Assembly: GCF_002575655.3 (NCBI RefSeq)
Contig: NC_053036.3
Span: 644,884,736 to 644,948,735 of the forward strand
Origin: Aegilops tauschii subsp. strangulata
Lineage: Eukaryota; Streptophyta; Magnoliopsida; Poales; Poaceae
Length of the DNA stretch: 64,000 bases
Direction: 5' to 3'
The stretch's first letter is position 1. Every line of letters starts with the position of its first letter. This document shows, one piece after another, positions 1-11,049 of this stretch. The notes under the pieces were generated by a model. The model worked only from the letters and a program-made list of their open reading frames with translations, searched no databases and was not told the DNA's origin. Both the position numbers and the translations under genes were made by a program.

Positions 1-1338
1 GGAGGAGGGAGGCGCCCAAGGCTGTAGGTTGCTGCCCTCCCTCCCCCCCTTTATATAGGCCCCCTGGGGGGGGCGCCGGCCCTAGAGATGGGATCTCATG
101 GGGGGGCGGCAGCCAAAGGGGGGAAGGGGTTGCCTTGCCCCCCAAGGCAAGGGGGAAGCCCCCCACCCTAGGGTTCCCAACCCTAGGCGCATGGGGAAGG
201 CCCAAGGGGGGCGCCCAGCCCACTCGGGGCTGGTTCCCTTCCACTTTCAGCCCACGGGGCCCTCCGGGATAGGTGGCCCCACCCGGTGGACCCCCGGGAC
301 CCTTCCGGTGGTCCCGGTAACCCCCGAAACTTTCCCGGTGGCCGAAACTTGACTTCCTATATATAATTCTTCACCTCCGGACCATTCCGGAACCTCTCGT
401 GACGTCCGGGATCTCATCCGGGACTCCGAACAACTTTTGGGTTTCCGCATACACATATCTCTACAACCCTAGCGTCACCGAACCTTAAGTGTGTAGACCC
501 TACGGGTTCGGGAGACATGCAGACATGACCGAGACGCCTCTCCGGTCAATAACCAACAGCGGGATCTGGATACCCATGTTGCCTCCCACATGTTCCATGA
601 TGATCTCATCGGATGAACCACGGTGTCGAGGATTCAATCAATCCCGTATGCAATTCCCTTTGTCATTCGGTATGTTACTTGCCCGAGATTCGATCGTCGG
701 TATCCCAATACCTTGTTCAATCTCGTTACCGGCAAGTCTCTTTACTCGTACCGCAATGCATGATCCCGTGACTAACGCCTTAGTCACATAGAGCTCATTA
801 TGATGATGCATTACCGAGTGGGCCCAGAGATACCTCTCCGTCACACGGAGTGACAAATCCCAGTCTCGATCCGTGCCAACCCAACAGACACTTTCGGAGA
901 TACCCGTAGTGCACCTTTATAGTCACCCAGTTACGTTGTGACGTTTGGCACACCCAAAGCACTCCTACGGTATCCGGGAGTTGCACGATCTCATGGTCTA
1001 AGGAAAAGATACTTGACATTGGAAAAGCTCTAGCAAACGAAACTACACGATCTTTTGTGCTATGCTTAGGATTGGGTCTTGTCCATCACATCATTCTCCT
1101 AATGATGTGATCCCGTTATCAATGACATCCAATGTCCATAGTCAGGAAACCTTGACTATCTGTTGATCAACGAGCTAGTCAACTAGAGGCTTACTAGGGA
1201 CATGTTGTGGTCTATGCATTCACACATGTATTACGATTTCCGGACAATACAATTATAGCATGAATAATAGACAATTACCATGAACAAAGAAATATAATAA
1301 TAACCATTTATTATTGCCTCTAGGGCATATTTCCAACA
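1..1338 (-). mobile_element. Angela/BARE/WIS-type Copia LTR, partial, reverse orientation
   Basis: Read on the minus strand, this begins with TGTTGGAAATATGCCCTAGA at 1338, the start of Angela/BARE/WIS LTRs as I know them, and runs to the window edge. On the minus strand an LTR promoter TATA (TATATAAAG) lies at about 49-57, close to the window edge. The outer terminal CA is at 1337-1338 on the plus strand. The rest of the element lies off the left edge. It interrupts the reading frame of the LINE that follows, so it inserted after that LINE. Only one side is visible, so its target duplication cannot be checked. Small ORFs in this stretch are not genes. Confidence 0.9.
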
Positions 1339-4127
1339 GATCTCCCTCGAGGTCATTGCGAGGTTGGATCAAGCCATGGACAACAGAGTACTATCGGCAG
1401 AGGAGCACGGCTTACGCAGAGTGTTGAAGAGGAAGTTGCTCGGTCTTGCTTCGATGCAACGTATGATTGCAAGGCAGAGATCCCGGATGCTGCAACTGAG
1501 GGATGGGGAAGCGAACACGGCATATTTCCACCGGCAGGCGTGCCATAGGCAGCGAAAGAACGCCATTTTGTCATTGCAAGCGAACGGCCGCATGCTAACC
1601 GGCCAGGACGAGATTGCGGAGGAAGTGGACGCGTATTATTCCAGGCTCTTTGGGTCGGCCCCGGAGAGAGATTTTGCGCTGAACATGGAAACTTTGGGAT
1701 TGCCGGTGCGTGACCTCTCGCACCTTGAGGCCCCGTTCACACATGAGGAGGTGGAGAAGGTGGTGAAAGGGATGCCACTCGATAAGGCGCCGGGACCGGA
1801 CGGATTTACGGGGCACTTTTATGCCTCGTGCTGGCATATTATACGGGACGACATCATGCGGGCGATGGACCACTTTTTCCGTGGAGACATGCGGGGGCTG
1901 CCTTCGATCAATAAGGCGATAGTCACCCTTCTGCCCAAGAAGATGGGGGCGGTGGAGCTAAAGGACTATAGACCGGTGAGCCTCATTCATGGGGCAATCA
2001 AGATTTTCGAGAAAGTCCTGGCAACAAGGTTGGCGACGGAACTACCGCATCTCGTGGGCAACCATCAAAGTGCGTTTGTAAGCGGGCGGTCTCTCCACGA
2101 TAACTTCATGTTGGTTCAGTGCACGGCTAGGCGCCTGCACGCTTTGCGGGAGCCCACGGTGCTCATGAAGTTGGACATATCTAAGGCCTTCGACACCATC
2201 CAGTGGCCGTTCCTACTGGAAGTACTGGAGCACATGGGCTTTGGAGGAAGATGGCGGGCTTGGATTTGTGGCATTCTTTCCACGTTGACCACGCGGATTG
2301 CGGTGAATGGGGTGCCCGGTGACACGATCTTCAACTGCTGCGGCCTCCGCCAGGGGGACCCGGTATCCCCAATGCTATTCATTTTGTGCATGGAACCGTT
2401 GCACCGGCTGTTCCTCAAGGCCACGGCAGTTGGCATCCTCACCTCCCTGGCACGTCGTGGACTGCGGCAGCGACTTTCCATGTTTGCGGATGATGTGACC
2501 ATCTTCATCAGGCCGGAGCGGAGGGACTTGGCAACCTGTGATTTGATCCTGCGCACCTTCAGTCAGGTCTCCGGTCTGCTTGTCAACATGGCAAAAAGCG
2601 CAGCACTTCCCATCTGATGCTCCGAGGAGCAGTTGACTCTTGTGTGCGACACGCTTGGATGCCCTGCCGCTGCCTTCCCATGCAAGTACTTGGGCCTCCC
2701 GCTCTCTCTCAGGAGGCTCACGGCGGCGCAACTGCAAGGGCTTGTGGATCAGTTGGCCATGCGCCTGCCACACTGGAAGGCGGCGACCCTCCCCAAGAGC
2801 AGCCGTGCATTACTGGTACAATCGGTACTTTGTGCCATACCAATCCATTCCATGCTGGCTCTTGGCTTGACACCGAAGACCATCGCTGCGATGGTAAAGA
2901 TTTGCCGAGGATTCTTGTGGGCCGGCAAGGCGGATGCAGGCGGAGGCGCCTGTGTGGTGGCCTGGAACCGGGTTTGCACGCCCAAGTGGTCCGGTGGACT
3001 TGGCATCCCCGACTTGGCTTGGACGAATGTGGCGCTACAAACCAGGTGGTTATGGTTACAGAGAGTGGATCGCGACAGGCCCTGGGCGGAGTTCTCTTTT
3101 TCAGTGCCAAAGGAGGCCAAGCAGCTTTTTCAGGCAGCAGCAAGAGCGACTGTTGGGAACGGGCGCGACGCGCTTTTTTGGGAGGATCGTTGGCTCGACG
3201 GCTATCGGATTCAAGACCTCGCACCGCGCGCATATGGATCAATCCCGGCAAGGATCAGAGGGACACGGACAGTATTTGAGGCCGTCGCGCACGGCCGGTG
3301 GGCCACGGACATAGGGCCTATTGGTGACATGGCCGGAATCGAGGAGTATATGAACATCTGGCACAGGATTGGGGCGGTGCAGCTCCGGGAGGAAATTGTG
3401 GATTCCATCTCCTGGTCATGGGAAAGGAGTGGCGAGTTCTCGGCCCGGTCGGCATACGCGGCAAGATTTGCCGGACGGCAGGTGTCCCCCACGGCGGCTT
3501 TCACTTGGCGTTCAAAGACTCCACTCCGATGCCGTTTCTTTGCATGGTTAGCAATCATGAACAGGTGCTGGACGTCGGACAGATTGGCGAGGCGAGGGCT
3601 ACCACACCAGGACGCCTGCCCATTTTGTGATCAGCACGACGAGACGATCGGGCACCTGCTCGTGGAGTGTGTGCTGGCACGGGAGGTTTGGTCCCGCATC
3701 TTCACGGCCTTGCGCATGCCAGCTGGTGCGCCGCAGGCAGGAGAGACACTGCAGGACTGGTGCACAAGGCACGGCTCGCTTGGGCGTAACGCGAAAACGA
3801 TCCGCACCGTATGTCTGCTCACCCTGTGGGATTTATGGAAGCACAGAAACGTCATAGTGTTCGACGGGGCGAATGTAAGTGTTACACGCCTTATGGAGCG
3901 AATAGGAAGCGAGAGTAGAGCTTGGATGCAGGCGGGCATATTGAGAGGGGGCCTTGCAGCGGCCTTCATAGTGGCACCGGAGTGGGCACATGGCGAGTAG
4001 TCGGTTTAGTGCTTAGGCGGATGGCGACGAAACGCCGGTGATTATATAATGTAACCGTAGAGGGCTCTTCCCCATTTCTTCTTTAATATATGATACGCAC
4101 ACTCGTGCGTATTCGAGAAAAAAAAAA
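1339..4127 (+). mobile_element. LINE (non-LTR retrotransposon), 5' part missing from window
   Basis: The 3' two-thirds of a plant LINE: reverse transcriptase, zf-RVT-type C-terminal region, a short 3' UTR after the stop at 3998-4000, and an A-run at 4118-4127. The sequence before the A-run contains the GATACGCACACTCGTGCGTATTCG-type stem common at Triticeae LINE 3' ends. The Angela-type LTR cuts it at 1338, so the endonuclease part is upstream of the window. Its 3' end abuts minus-strand F-box coding sequence at 4128, so this LINE inserted into that gene. Confidence 0.9.
1340..4000 (+). pseudogene. LINE ORF2 C-terminal part (RT + zf-RVT) with one in-frame stop
   Basis: One reading frame is open from the LTR junction to 4000 except for a single TGA at 2615-2617. 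Before it lies a plant LINE RT: the motif LDKAPGPDGFTG, the DYRPVSL block, the SKAFDTIQWPFL block, GLRQGDPVSPMLF, and the catalytic FADD near 2488-2499. After it the frame resumes with CSEEQLTLVCDT and continues into a zf-RVT-like domain (near 3507-3700, CPFCDQHDETIGHLLVEC). The stop follows residues PI, where related LINEs commonly carry Arg; CGA to TGA is the simplest change and fits CpG deamination. That last step is inference. A normal LINE ORF2 would also have an endonuclease upstream. No RNase H domain is seen. Confidence 0.88.
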
Positions 4128-4953
4128 TAGACGTTCGAGATCAGGTGTATCCATGGACACCATATTCAGGCTGAGTTTATTCAGGTTTGTGATACCACGG
4201 AAACTAGCAGGCAGATTTACACAGACATAAGCAAGATCAAGAGACTTGACGCAAGAGCCATTCGGACCGCTGAGTTTACGCAGTGGGACAACATATTTGC
4301 CACCTGCAAAGCCGTCTCCCCGGAGATCAAGACCAATGTGTTTGGCCATCGACGCGGTGGAAAAGTCAATCCATCTATCAATGTGATTCTTATGATATAT
4401 GCCGAGGCCATATTTGACAACAAACTTATTCACTGTACTAGCAGTTATCATAGTGGAAGTAGAGCACGACGCGCGCAACACATTGTCTACTCTGGTGATG
4501 AATTCACTGTTCATTGATTCCAGGAATTCAGCAGCCATGGATTCGGGGTCGGTAATCGTGGTTGTATTGCTGCCAAATAGGGTCTCTTCAGTGAACACCA
4601 GGTCCGGAGGGCATATCCGTAGCCGCCTCCACTCGCGAGAAAGTAGGCTCATCCTCACGGCTTGCTTGAGTGATAGCCGTGACAATATGTCGCGCAGAAC
4701 GTCCTGTACGCATGCAAGAGAATTCATTCATTCATCCGAGTAGAGGCAGGCGGTCGGTCAATATATAGTCAAAGTTCTTGTTACAGTTGAGCAGAGTAAA
4801 CAAAAAATCGGTATGAATCTCAAGCATGGCGATCCTTACATGGGGTAGAAGGTGAAGCTCCACTGCCACCTTCGATCTCATCATCCTATTGGAAGCATCG
4901 CTCTTATTGACTCTTACGGTTACAGAGCGTTGTTGGTTGTTTGCCTTGTCCAT
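4128..4953 (-). pseudogene. F-box/LRR gene copy 1, cut by a LINE
   Basis: Exon 1 is 4953-4840 (starting ATG, MDKANNQQ). It ends in LLPH before a GTAAGG donor. Exon 2 starts at 4703 after a TACAG acceptor. The 136-bp intron is in phase 0, and joining the exons creates a proper F-box start: LLPH then DVLRDILSRLSLKQAVRMS. Exon 2 continues into the region before the LRRs (KLSGPNGSCVKSLDL) and stops matching its relative at 4128, where the poly(A) of the plus-strand LINE begins. The last residues encoded beyond this point are LINE sequence. The gene therefore lacks most LRRs and the FBD domain. F-box proteins are substrate adaptors of SCF ubiquitin ligases; this copy is probably dead. The relative at 40.7-42.6 kb has the same exon layout. 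Confidence 0.85.
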
Positions 4954-5034
4954 CAGAATAGACTGAATCGACAGATGTGTATATATCTGCGTGTCACCAA
5001 AGAAGTAGCACCTGATCATGGAGGAGCAACGCAA

Positions 5035-5460
5035 TGCATCTGCACTTAGTAAGTAGGAACGACATGTATATTGTTTCAGAAATCAGTGTTGAATCCCCTA
5101 CCGAAGTACAGATCAATTAATTTGTTACATGGATCTCGCCGGAGCCGGAGGTGCTGGCCGCGCCGGAAGGGAGCGCGTAGATACGTCGGGGTAACCGCAC
5201 GAACGGGGTTGTCGGCAGGACGCGCCGTAACCCTGGCCTGTTGCGGCGGCAACCGTAGCCCGCCGGTGCCCTAACCCTGGCTCTCGGAGGAGCAGTTGTC
5301 GTGGTCGGTTCGGATCTTGGCCGATCGGGCCGGGAGAAAGGACGAGATATCAACGCGTATCTTGGCCGAACGGTTGGGATCTAGTTTCGCATCCAACGGC
5401 ACAGCATTTTTTTTAACGGCCTCTACAGCAACTGCCCTTGTTTTTTCTTTTCAGACCCCC
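5035..5460. other. GC-rich segment upstream of F-box copy 1
   Basis: A locally GC-rich stretch (about 5130-5400) lies just upstream, on the minus strand, of F-box copy 1 exon 1. It could be a 5' leader or promoter of that gene. I see no F-box, no clear start and no known domain, so no gene is called. Confidence 0.3.
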
Positions 5461-5599
5461 AATTTCTCAGTGTATAACGATGACGAATAATGATCCATAA
5501 TTGTGGTAAACCCACTTCTGCTTCTAAAAGTATACTTGTTCTTTTTCAACGTGACTATAATTGCCGCAAACCCACTTCTGCTTTCTTTTTCTGTCTAGC

Positions 5600-6079
5600 A
5601 CTTTGATGGCTACCTCACAAAGAAACACGTTGTGCTAATTTATATTCATTTGTTAGTTTGCTGTTTTTAGATTTTAAAAATTCATGAATATTTTCTAAAA
5701 GCATGGATATTTTTTTTAATAATTCATGGATTTGTTTACGAATAAATGTTCATTTTATTTGGAACTAAGAATAATTTTTCAAGAACATTTTTTAAAATTC
5801 GTGAATATTATAAATGTAACAAAAAGCATTGTGGGTACTTTTTAAAATACGTACATTTTTGCTAATTCAAGATTTCTAAAAACTTGGTAACATTTAAAAA
5901 AATCCAAAGACGTAGTATCAGGAACACAATTTTTTTAAAGAATTAAAAGTTTTCCTTCAAATATCTAATTGATCAACAATATTTGTAAAATAAGTGTAAG
6001 AACGACAAAGGATAGACCCAATACATAGAAGCTCCCACAAAAGATGGGGTCTGGAAAGGAATTATATAAACATAATTTT
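5600..6079. repeat. AT-rich degenerate array of TTCATGAATTT-like words
   Basis: Short degenerate direct repeats of the type (G)TTCATGAATATTTT and AATTCATGGATTTG run from about 5640 to 5990. No coding sequence. The same word type recurs at 51.2-52.0 kb and a related one at 54.8-55.2 kb, each time next to a tRNA-like block. Confidence 0.5.
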
Positions 6080-6144
6080 CCCGGCTGGTTCGAACCCAAG
6101 ATCTCTTGGCACAAGTGAGGAGGACTTCACCACTACGCCAGCCC
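6080..6144 (-). repeat. tRNA-like (Pol III A/B-box-like) block
   Basis: On the minus strand this reads GGCTGGCGTAGTGGTGAAG (A-box/D-arm-like) and, about 35 bases later, TTGGGTTCGAACCAG (B-box/T-arm-like, with a stem). It is too short and irregular for a working tRNA, and no clear anticodon stem is seen. A SINE-like or transposon-borne relic is most likely. Confidence 0.45.
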
Positions 6145-6806
6145 TGTATAGGCTGGCACAGAATTCACTGTTTGTGCATTTCCTATACCATCACGTGGAC
6201 TAGGTGCGGAATAGGTAGATCTTGGCGTGTGCGTTCATCCAACTATTATCTTAGTCCACCGGGTTGGTGAATAAGTATGCCACATGTGAACAAAATATCG
6301 CGGTCATTTTTACCTATGAAAGCAGCATATTTGGTTTGTATTTGAATATGCGTTCGTCCAAATTAACTTTCGGCACTCTCTTTCCCTCCTCTGCCAGCCC
6401 GGCATTTGTGCACAATATCATGCTGCCACAGCTAGCCTCAAGTTATAGCATGCTGATATATACGGATAATAATGAGCTAAATGATTTTTTTGCCTGTTGT
6501 TGAATGTGTTTCCACAATTCCACTATCACTACTTTTTTTGTTTCGTTTTGAGAACGACCACTGTCCACTATCACTACTTGGTTTCTTTTCTTTGAGACAA
6601 ACACTATCACTACTCGTAAGCGTAATTTTGTTTTTTGAGAAATACTCGTAAGCATAATTGATCCAATATTTTTAGGCACGGGAGCAAGTAGACACTAGAA
6701 CGAGAGCCCAGCTCAACCATCCCAAATAGGCCCAGGCCCAGGCAGGTTAATTTGTTGACGATATGATATATTGACTAGGTTTTGGGTCTCAGCCGTACGC
6801 CAGGGT
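6145..6806. other. Non-coding upstream region
   Basis: No convincing gene or recognisable element. It ends in the promoter of the F-box/DUF295 gene at 6856. Confidence 0.5.
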
Positions 6807-6815
6807 TATAAAAAA
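6807..6815 (+). promoter_or_regulatory. TATA box of the F-box/DUF295 gene
   Basis: TATAAAAAA lies 41-49 bases upstream of the start codon at 6856. The short leader contains a GATCGATC-rich stretch. The position is right for a plant core promoter with a very short 5' UTR. Confidence 0.5.
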
Positions 6816-6855
6816 AATAAACTATCGATCGATCTATAGGGATCGAGATCGATCC

Positions 6856-8094
6856 ATGTCTTCGCCCTCGGTTCGCAATCGCCCGCCGGCCATTACCGCC
6901 GCTGCTGCCAGCTCCGGCGACGTCTCGCCGTGGGCGACCCTGCACGGGGATCTGGTGCGCCTCGTCGGATGGCGGTTGCTCGCCGGGGACCTGCTCGACT
7001 ACGTCCGCCTCCGTGCCGTCTGCCGGTACTGGCGATTCAGCACCGTCTCCCCGCTCGGCCGTGGAATCATCGATCCGCGGTTTCACCCGCGCCGGTGGAT
7101 GATGCTGCCCGAGGGGCACGGGCTCCATCCCCGTGAAGATGCCAAGAAACGTTTCTTCAACCTGTCCAGTGGAGTCTTCGTCCGCCCTCGACTTCCGCTT
7201 CTCAAAGATCACTTTGTCCTCTGCCCAGCGGACGGCCTCCTCCTCCTCCTGCAGGGGCAGCAATACCACCGATGCAACAGTGTGCGTCTTCTCCACCCCT
7301 TCACCGGCGACGTTGTGGAGCTCCCGGCAAACATAATTCTCCCAGCAGACATGACTCTCCCAGAAGAATTGCGAGCACACTCAATACCACCAACCGATGC
7401 ATTCGCCGCTGTGAGCACGAGTCCGGATGGAGTCCTTGGGGTCATGGTCGTGTTTAAGAATACATCGTTTGTAGTCTTTGCTAGCACAAGGGAGGAGCAG
7501 TGGGGTTTCTTTGCCTTTGGCTTCTATCCACATGCAAGCCCATTATCATTCAAAGGAGAACTTTACATGATGCAGGATCAAATATCTGCAGCTGGCTGGG
7601 AACTAAATGTTCTCCGGTTTGACCCACCTTGGCAAGAGCATTCAACAGTATCAGGTTTAGCTCCGTCTTCCTTGTTGTCACCCAAGTTGGTTGCCACATG
7701 TTCGGCGCATATAATCCACTCGCCCGAGCTGGTAGAATGCGACTCCGAGATCCTGATCGTTGGCTATAGAAAAGTGACAGAGATGATCATTTACAGACTA
7801 GCTGATCTTGCCCTAGGAAAGATTGTCCCGGTAAACAGCATAGGTGGCAATGCTCTTTTGTTTGGTACTAAAGGGAACCCGAGTTTTAGTTTGTCGGCGG
7901 TGCCTACCATCACTGGCGATACCATTGTGGTTGCAAATTGCATCCCTGACAAATATATATTGCAATACCACCTCAGCAGCGACACCTGGTCAGCAAGAGT
8001 TGGGGGATGTGCAGAACATGGTTGCAACATGGAGTGTACTTGTAGCCTCATTAACCATATGTGCAATTCATGTCATTGCGTTTTTAAGTGGTGA
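6856..8094 (+). CDS. F-box/DUF295 (KIB-like) protein, single exon
   Basis: An intact 412-residue protein. Residues 26-63 form an F-box-like helix region (WATLHGDLVRLVGWRLLAGD, then DYVRLRAVCRYWR). The rest fits the DUF295 beta-propeller family of plants: LLHPFTGDVVELP near residue 150, and repeated short strands such as GELYMMQD and ELNVLRFDPPW. Such proteins are thought to act as SCF ubiquitin-ligase adaptors, although many family members are unstudied. The start is the first ATG after a TATA box. The last 27 residues are unusually rich in cysteine (seven). A GTGAGC donor-like site overlaps the end of the ORF, but splicing from it to the AG at 8180 would also give an immediate stop. GC content falls from the 5' to the 3' half, as in many grass genes. 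Confidence 0.85.
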   Translation: MSSPSVRNRPPAITAAAASSGDVSPWATLHGDLVRLVGWRLLAGDLLDYVRLRAVCRYWRFSTVSPLGRGIIDPRFHPRRWMMLPEGHGLHPREDAKKRFFNLSSGVFVRPRLPLLKDHFVLCPADGLLLLLQGQQYHRCNSVRLLHPFTGDVVELPANIILPADMTLPEELRAHSIPPTDAFAAVSTSPDGVLGVMVVFKNTSFVVFASTREEQWGFFAFGFYPHASPLSFKGELYMMQDQISAAGWELNVLRFDPPWQEHSTVSGLAPSSLLSPKLVATCSAHIIHSPELVECDSEILIVGYRKVTEMIIYRLADLALGKIVPVNSIGGNALLFGTKGNPSFSLSAVPTITGDTIVVANCIPDKYILQYHLSSDTWSARVGGCAEHGCNMECTCSLINHMCNSCHCVFKW

Positions 8095-8637
8095 GCTACT
8101 TGCTGCACTACCCTAACTTACCTAGTTAAGACAACTTAGTTGGCGAGCTAATGATTTCTACTCTTATATATGCATGCAGAACCCAGGTGGTGGAATAATC
8201 AGTCCGAGCGGCTGGAATAATCAGTCCATTGCCAACAATAATGCCAGGGCGTATCCGTGCTAGGTGGAGCATCGGCATGATATGTATGGAGTAAGTTAAA
8301 TTTGAACTGTAACACCTTGGATCTTCTACCGGAGCTCGCCATGGACCAGCATTGTTTGCTTCACAGGAGGGACTAGGTTAGTAGCTTAATTTCAGCACCT
8401 ATAATGGTTGGCATCGTTGGCTGCCTTCTTCTGATTTTGGAGCCAGTTGAGTAATACATATTTTAAGGCCAATCAATTAGTAAAAATAATTACTGCAAGC
8501 GTACTATATAGGATAAAGGCAATTGAACAGTATACACTCATTGCTGCATGTGTCTAAGTTTCCTTTCGAGAAAAAAATAACAGTTGCTACTGTAACTTTT
8601 CTAGACTGTGGACTTCCAACACACTGTGAATTATATA
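8095..8637. other. 3' flank of the F-box/DUF295 gene
   Basis: AT-rich, probably 3' UTR followed by intergenic sequence. No further gene is seen. Confidence 0.5.
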
Positions 8638-8885
8638 CTCCCTTCGTTCCATAATGTAGTGCCTATAGATTTTTACAAAAGTCAAACATTACAAACTTTG
8701 ACCATGTTTATAGAGAAAAGTAGGTACATCTAGAATACCAAATGCACATCATTGGATACATCGTGAGTTATACTTTCAGAATGTATATGTTTGATTTTGT
8801 AGATGTAGACAATTTTCTCTATACACTTGGTCAAAGTCTGACTTTTACAAAAATCTATAGGCACTACATTGTGCAATGGAGGGAG
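8638..8885. mobile_element. Stowaway-type MITE (248 bp)
   Basis: Flanked by TA on both sides. Left end CTCCCTTCGTTCCATAATGT, right end the inverted ACATTGTGCAATGGAGGGAG. The interior is nearly palindromic (the TAGTGCCTATAGATTTTTA arm is repeated inverted). TA target duplications and this end sequence are typical of Stowaway (Tc1/Mariner) MITEs. Confidence 0.9.
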
Positions 8886-9685
8886 TATATGATTTCCCAC
8901 TAGACTAGATAGACCATTCTGAGAGCACCAAACAATCAGCAAGAGGAAAACATGGCATGCAAATGAAACTTCAAAGCCTATTAAGTTTTAAAAATTAGGC
9001 TTGTGACTCTGCAGGAGCAGCATCTGCATAAATAACTAAGTCAAGCTTCCCGGGCAAAAAAACTGAGTAACTTATCATACGTGCGCAGATTCTTGTGCCA
9101 TATAGTACTTGACACTGCAAATGGCATATGATTCTTAATCATTTGCAGGTTATGTCGTGCGTCTTAGTGGCCTGCCGGCGTACCTATGACCATTCTTTTC
9201 TTTCTTCCATATCTAGTACTAGTAGGAAAACGGAAACTGAATTGCCACTTTGTGACGCATGATTTGAGAGTTCGAGTGATAGTAAATTGCAATCCCTTGA
9301 TGGATCGTGTTGGTCGGCAAGAGCTTATTAGGTTTTAAGTGGCTTTGACAGCTCACTGAATGGATGGATGGAAATATCTGCGCTTTTCTTGTATCGTGTC
9401 CTGTTCTTCTATTGGTTGTTAGTAAGAAAAGAAGCAGCGTTTTCCTTAGTGAAATCCTGTTATTGCTATTAATCTATTACCATCTTCTTTATATCACTTC
9501 AGTAGTGGCACTTGGTCGCCTGCAGCGGCAGAAGGATGTGTGGCACACTGGCACTTGGTTCCTCGTCTCGCATGTCATTCATCTTGTTCATGCATGCCTC
9601 CCTTCTGAGTATTATTATAAATATTCATAAAAGCTCGCTCCCGATCGATTCTTTTTCCACCGCACCCGTATTCATCAATCCTGAA
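8886..9685. other. Non-coding spacer
   Basis: No recognisable gene or element. A short open frame near 9364-9630 has no family resemblance I can name. Confidence 0.4.
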
Positions 9686-9689
9686 TTAT

Positions 9690-10680
9690 ATAGATAACAT
9701 CTCCAGCGTTAGCATTGCAATTCACAAAATTGTGACAATATGTAGGAACTCGTGCTTGCCGAGTTTTTTTTCTCCGCAAACATCTTATTCTGATCAGCAT
9801 GACACAGACCCCCGGCCCCTCGATACTACTGGCCTTGCTTCCTGAATAGATGTTATCAGTGTGAAGAGTGCCTCCATATGCCACTGGATCTACTACCATA
9901 TGTTTAAGCATGATAGCATTCCAAAGGATTTAGAGTGCCAACTCAGCTAGCCCCAATACATCACAAAATCTAGACAAGGGAACATTCTTGAGACCATGAT
10001 GCAGAGGGCCTTGTGCAGTCGCCGCCATCCTTACATGTGCACATATATAAGTTAATTGCAATATACAACTTCAAGCATGCATATGGGGGGGGGGGGGGGG
10101 GGGGGGGTCAAACAGACACAAAACACATAATTATCATAGCTAATGTGTTTAAAAAAGCTCAATGAACGATTGAATTACTTACATGCAGTTCCAATTCTTT
10201 TAAGAGAGGTGCTAATTCCAAAAGATTAACAAACCCAGTACCCAACTATCATCATATGGATCCCATCCGAGCTCAAGGTTCATGTTCATATTCCGCAAAT
10301 TGATGAAGCTATTCTGGTTTCCACTGAATCTTAGAACCTGGAGCAGAAACAATTGACGGGCGCAATAATAATAATAATTTGAGACCCAATATGGTCATCA
10401 TAAAAAATAAAAATAACATAAAATGAGGCACTTCTAGAGAGCAAACCTGGTCAAAATTCAATAGTAGAAAAGTTCATCCAGCTGAGGAAGAGCGGTTGGA
10501 AGCTCGGTGAAGGTGAAGGTGAAGTCAACATCATAATCGTCAACTTAGTTCAACACAAAGGTCGACTCTGACGATTTCAAACAATCACTTAGTAAGATTT
10601 GGAGCATGCAACGCTGTCATTTCCAGTTTACAACGGTGTACACATAGGCACTGCAACGGGCACAGCTCCTGTCTCATTTT
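9690..10680 (-). pseudogene. F-box/LRR/FBD gene copy 3, decayed 3' fragment
   Basis: Three blocks match the gene at 40.7-42.6 kb in order and orientation. Near 10480-10680 is LRR sequence (RQELCPLQCL, then HAPNLTK), with an in-frame stop. At 10190-10340 is the short LRR exon ending in LAPLLKELELH before GTAAGT. At about 9690-10020 is the terminal FBD-type exon, which has lost its frame. The 5' part with the F-box is missing beyond 10680. It lies on the wrong side to be the lost 3' half of copy 1, so it is a separate copy. A 23-G run (10085-10107) sits in one of its introns. Confidence 0.75.
10085..10107. repeat. G homopolymer (23 bases)
   Basis: An uninterrupted run of 23 G. It is prone to length error in sequencing and assembly. 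Confidence 0.95.
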
Positions 10681-10887
10681 AGGTTTTGGCGCAAAGAGTT
10701 CAAATATAAAAAAAAGTTTCAGAAACTAATATATAGTTTAAAATATATGGATGTTTTAAATTAGCCAAGGTGAAAACAAGTTGAATTTATTGTATGGGAG
10801 AAGAGAGATGGTGGGTCTGTCGCATCCTGTCATGCCAGCATTTGAAGGACAATCGTGGGTCATTAAGATGAAATACGATTATTAAAA

Positions 10888-11045
10888 CTCCCTTCTTTCC
10901 TAAATATAAGTGTTTTTAGAGATTTCAATATGGACTACATATGAAGCAAAATGAGTGAATCTACACTCTAAACTATGTCTACATACATCCGCATGTAGTT
11001 CATATTAAAATATTTAAATAGACATATATTTAGAAACGGAGGGAG
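10888..11045. mobile_element. Stowaway-type MITE (158 bp)
   Basis: Left end CTCCCTTCTTTCCTAAATAT, right end the inverted ATATTTAGAAACGGAGGGAG. TA follows on the right; the left TA has become AA. Confidence 0.88.
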
Positions 11046-11049
11046 TAAT

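Noticed and set aside
1364..4000. Two separate proteins (417 and 455 codons) in tandem
   Set aside because: They share one frame and are parted only by a TGA; together they are one LINE polyprotein.
6080..6144. Functional tRNA gene
   Set aside because: A- and B-box-like words exist, but length and anticodon arm do not fit a tRNA fold.
4128..10680. F-box copy 1 (5' part) and the 9.7-10.7 kb fragment as one split gene
   Set aside because: On the minus strand the 3' fragment lies upstream of the 5' part; they are separate copies.
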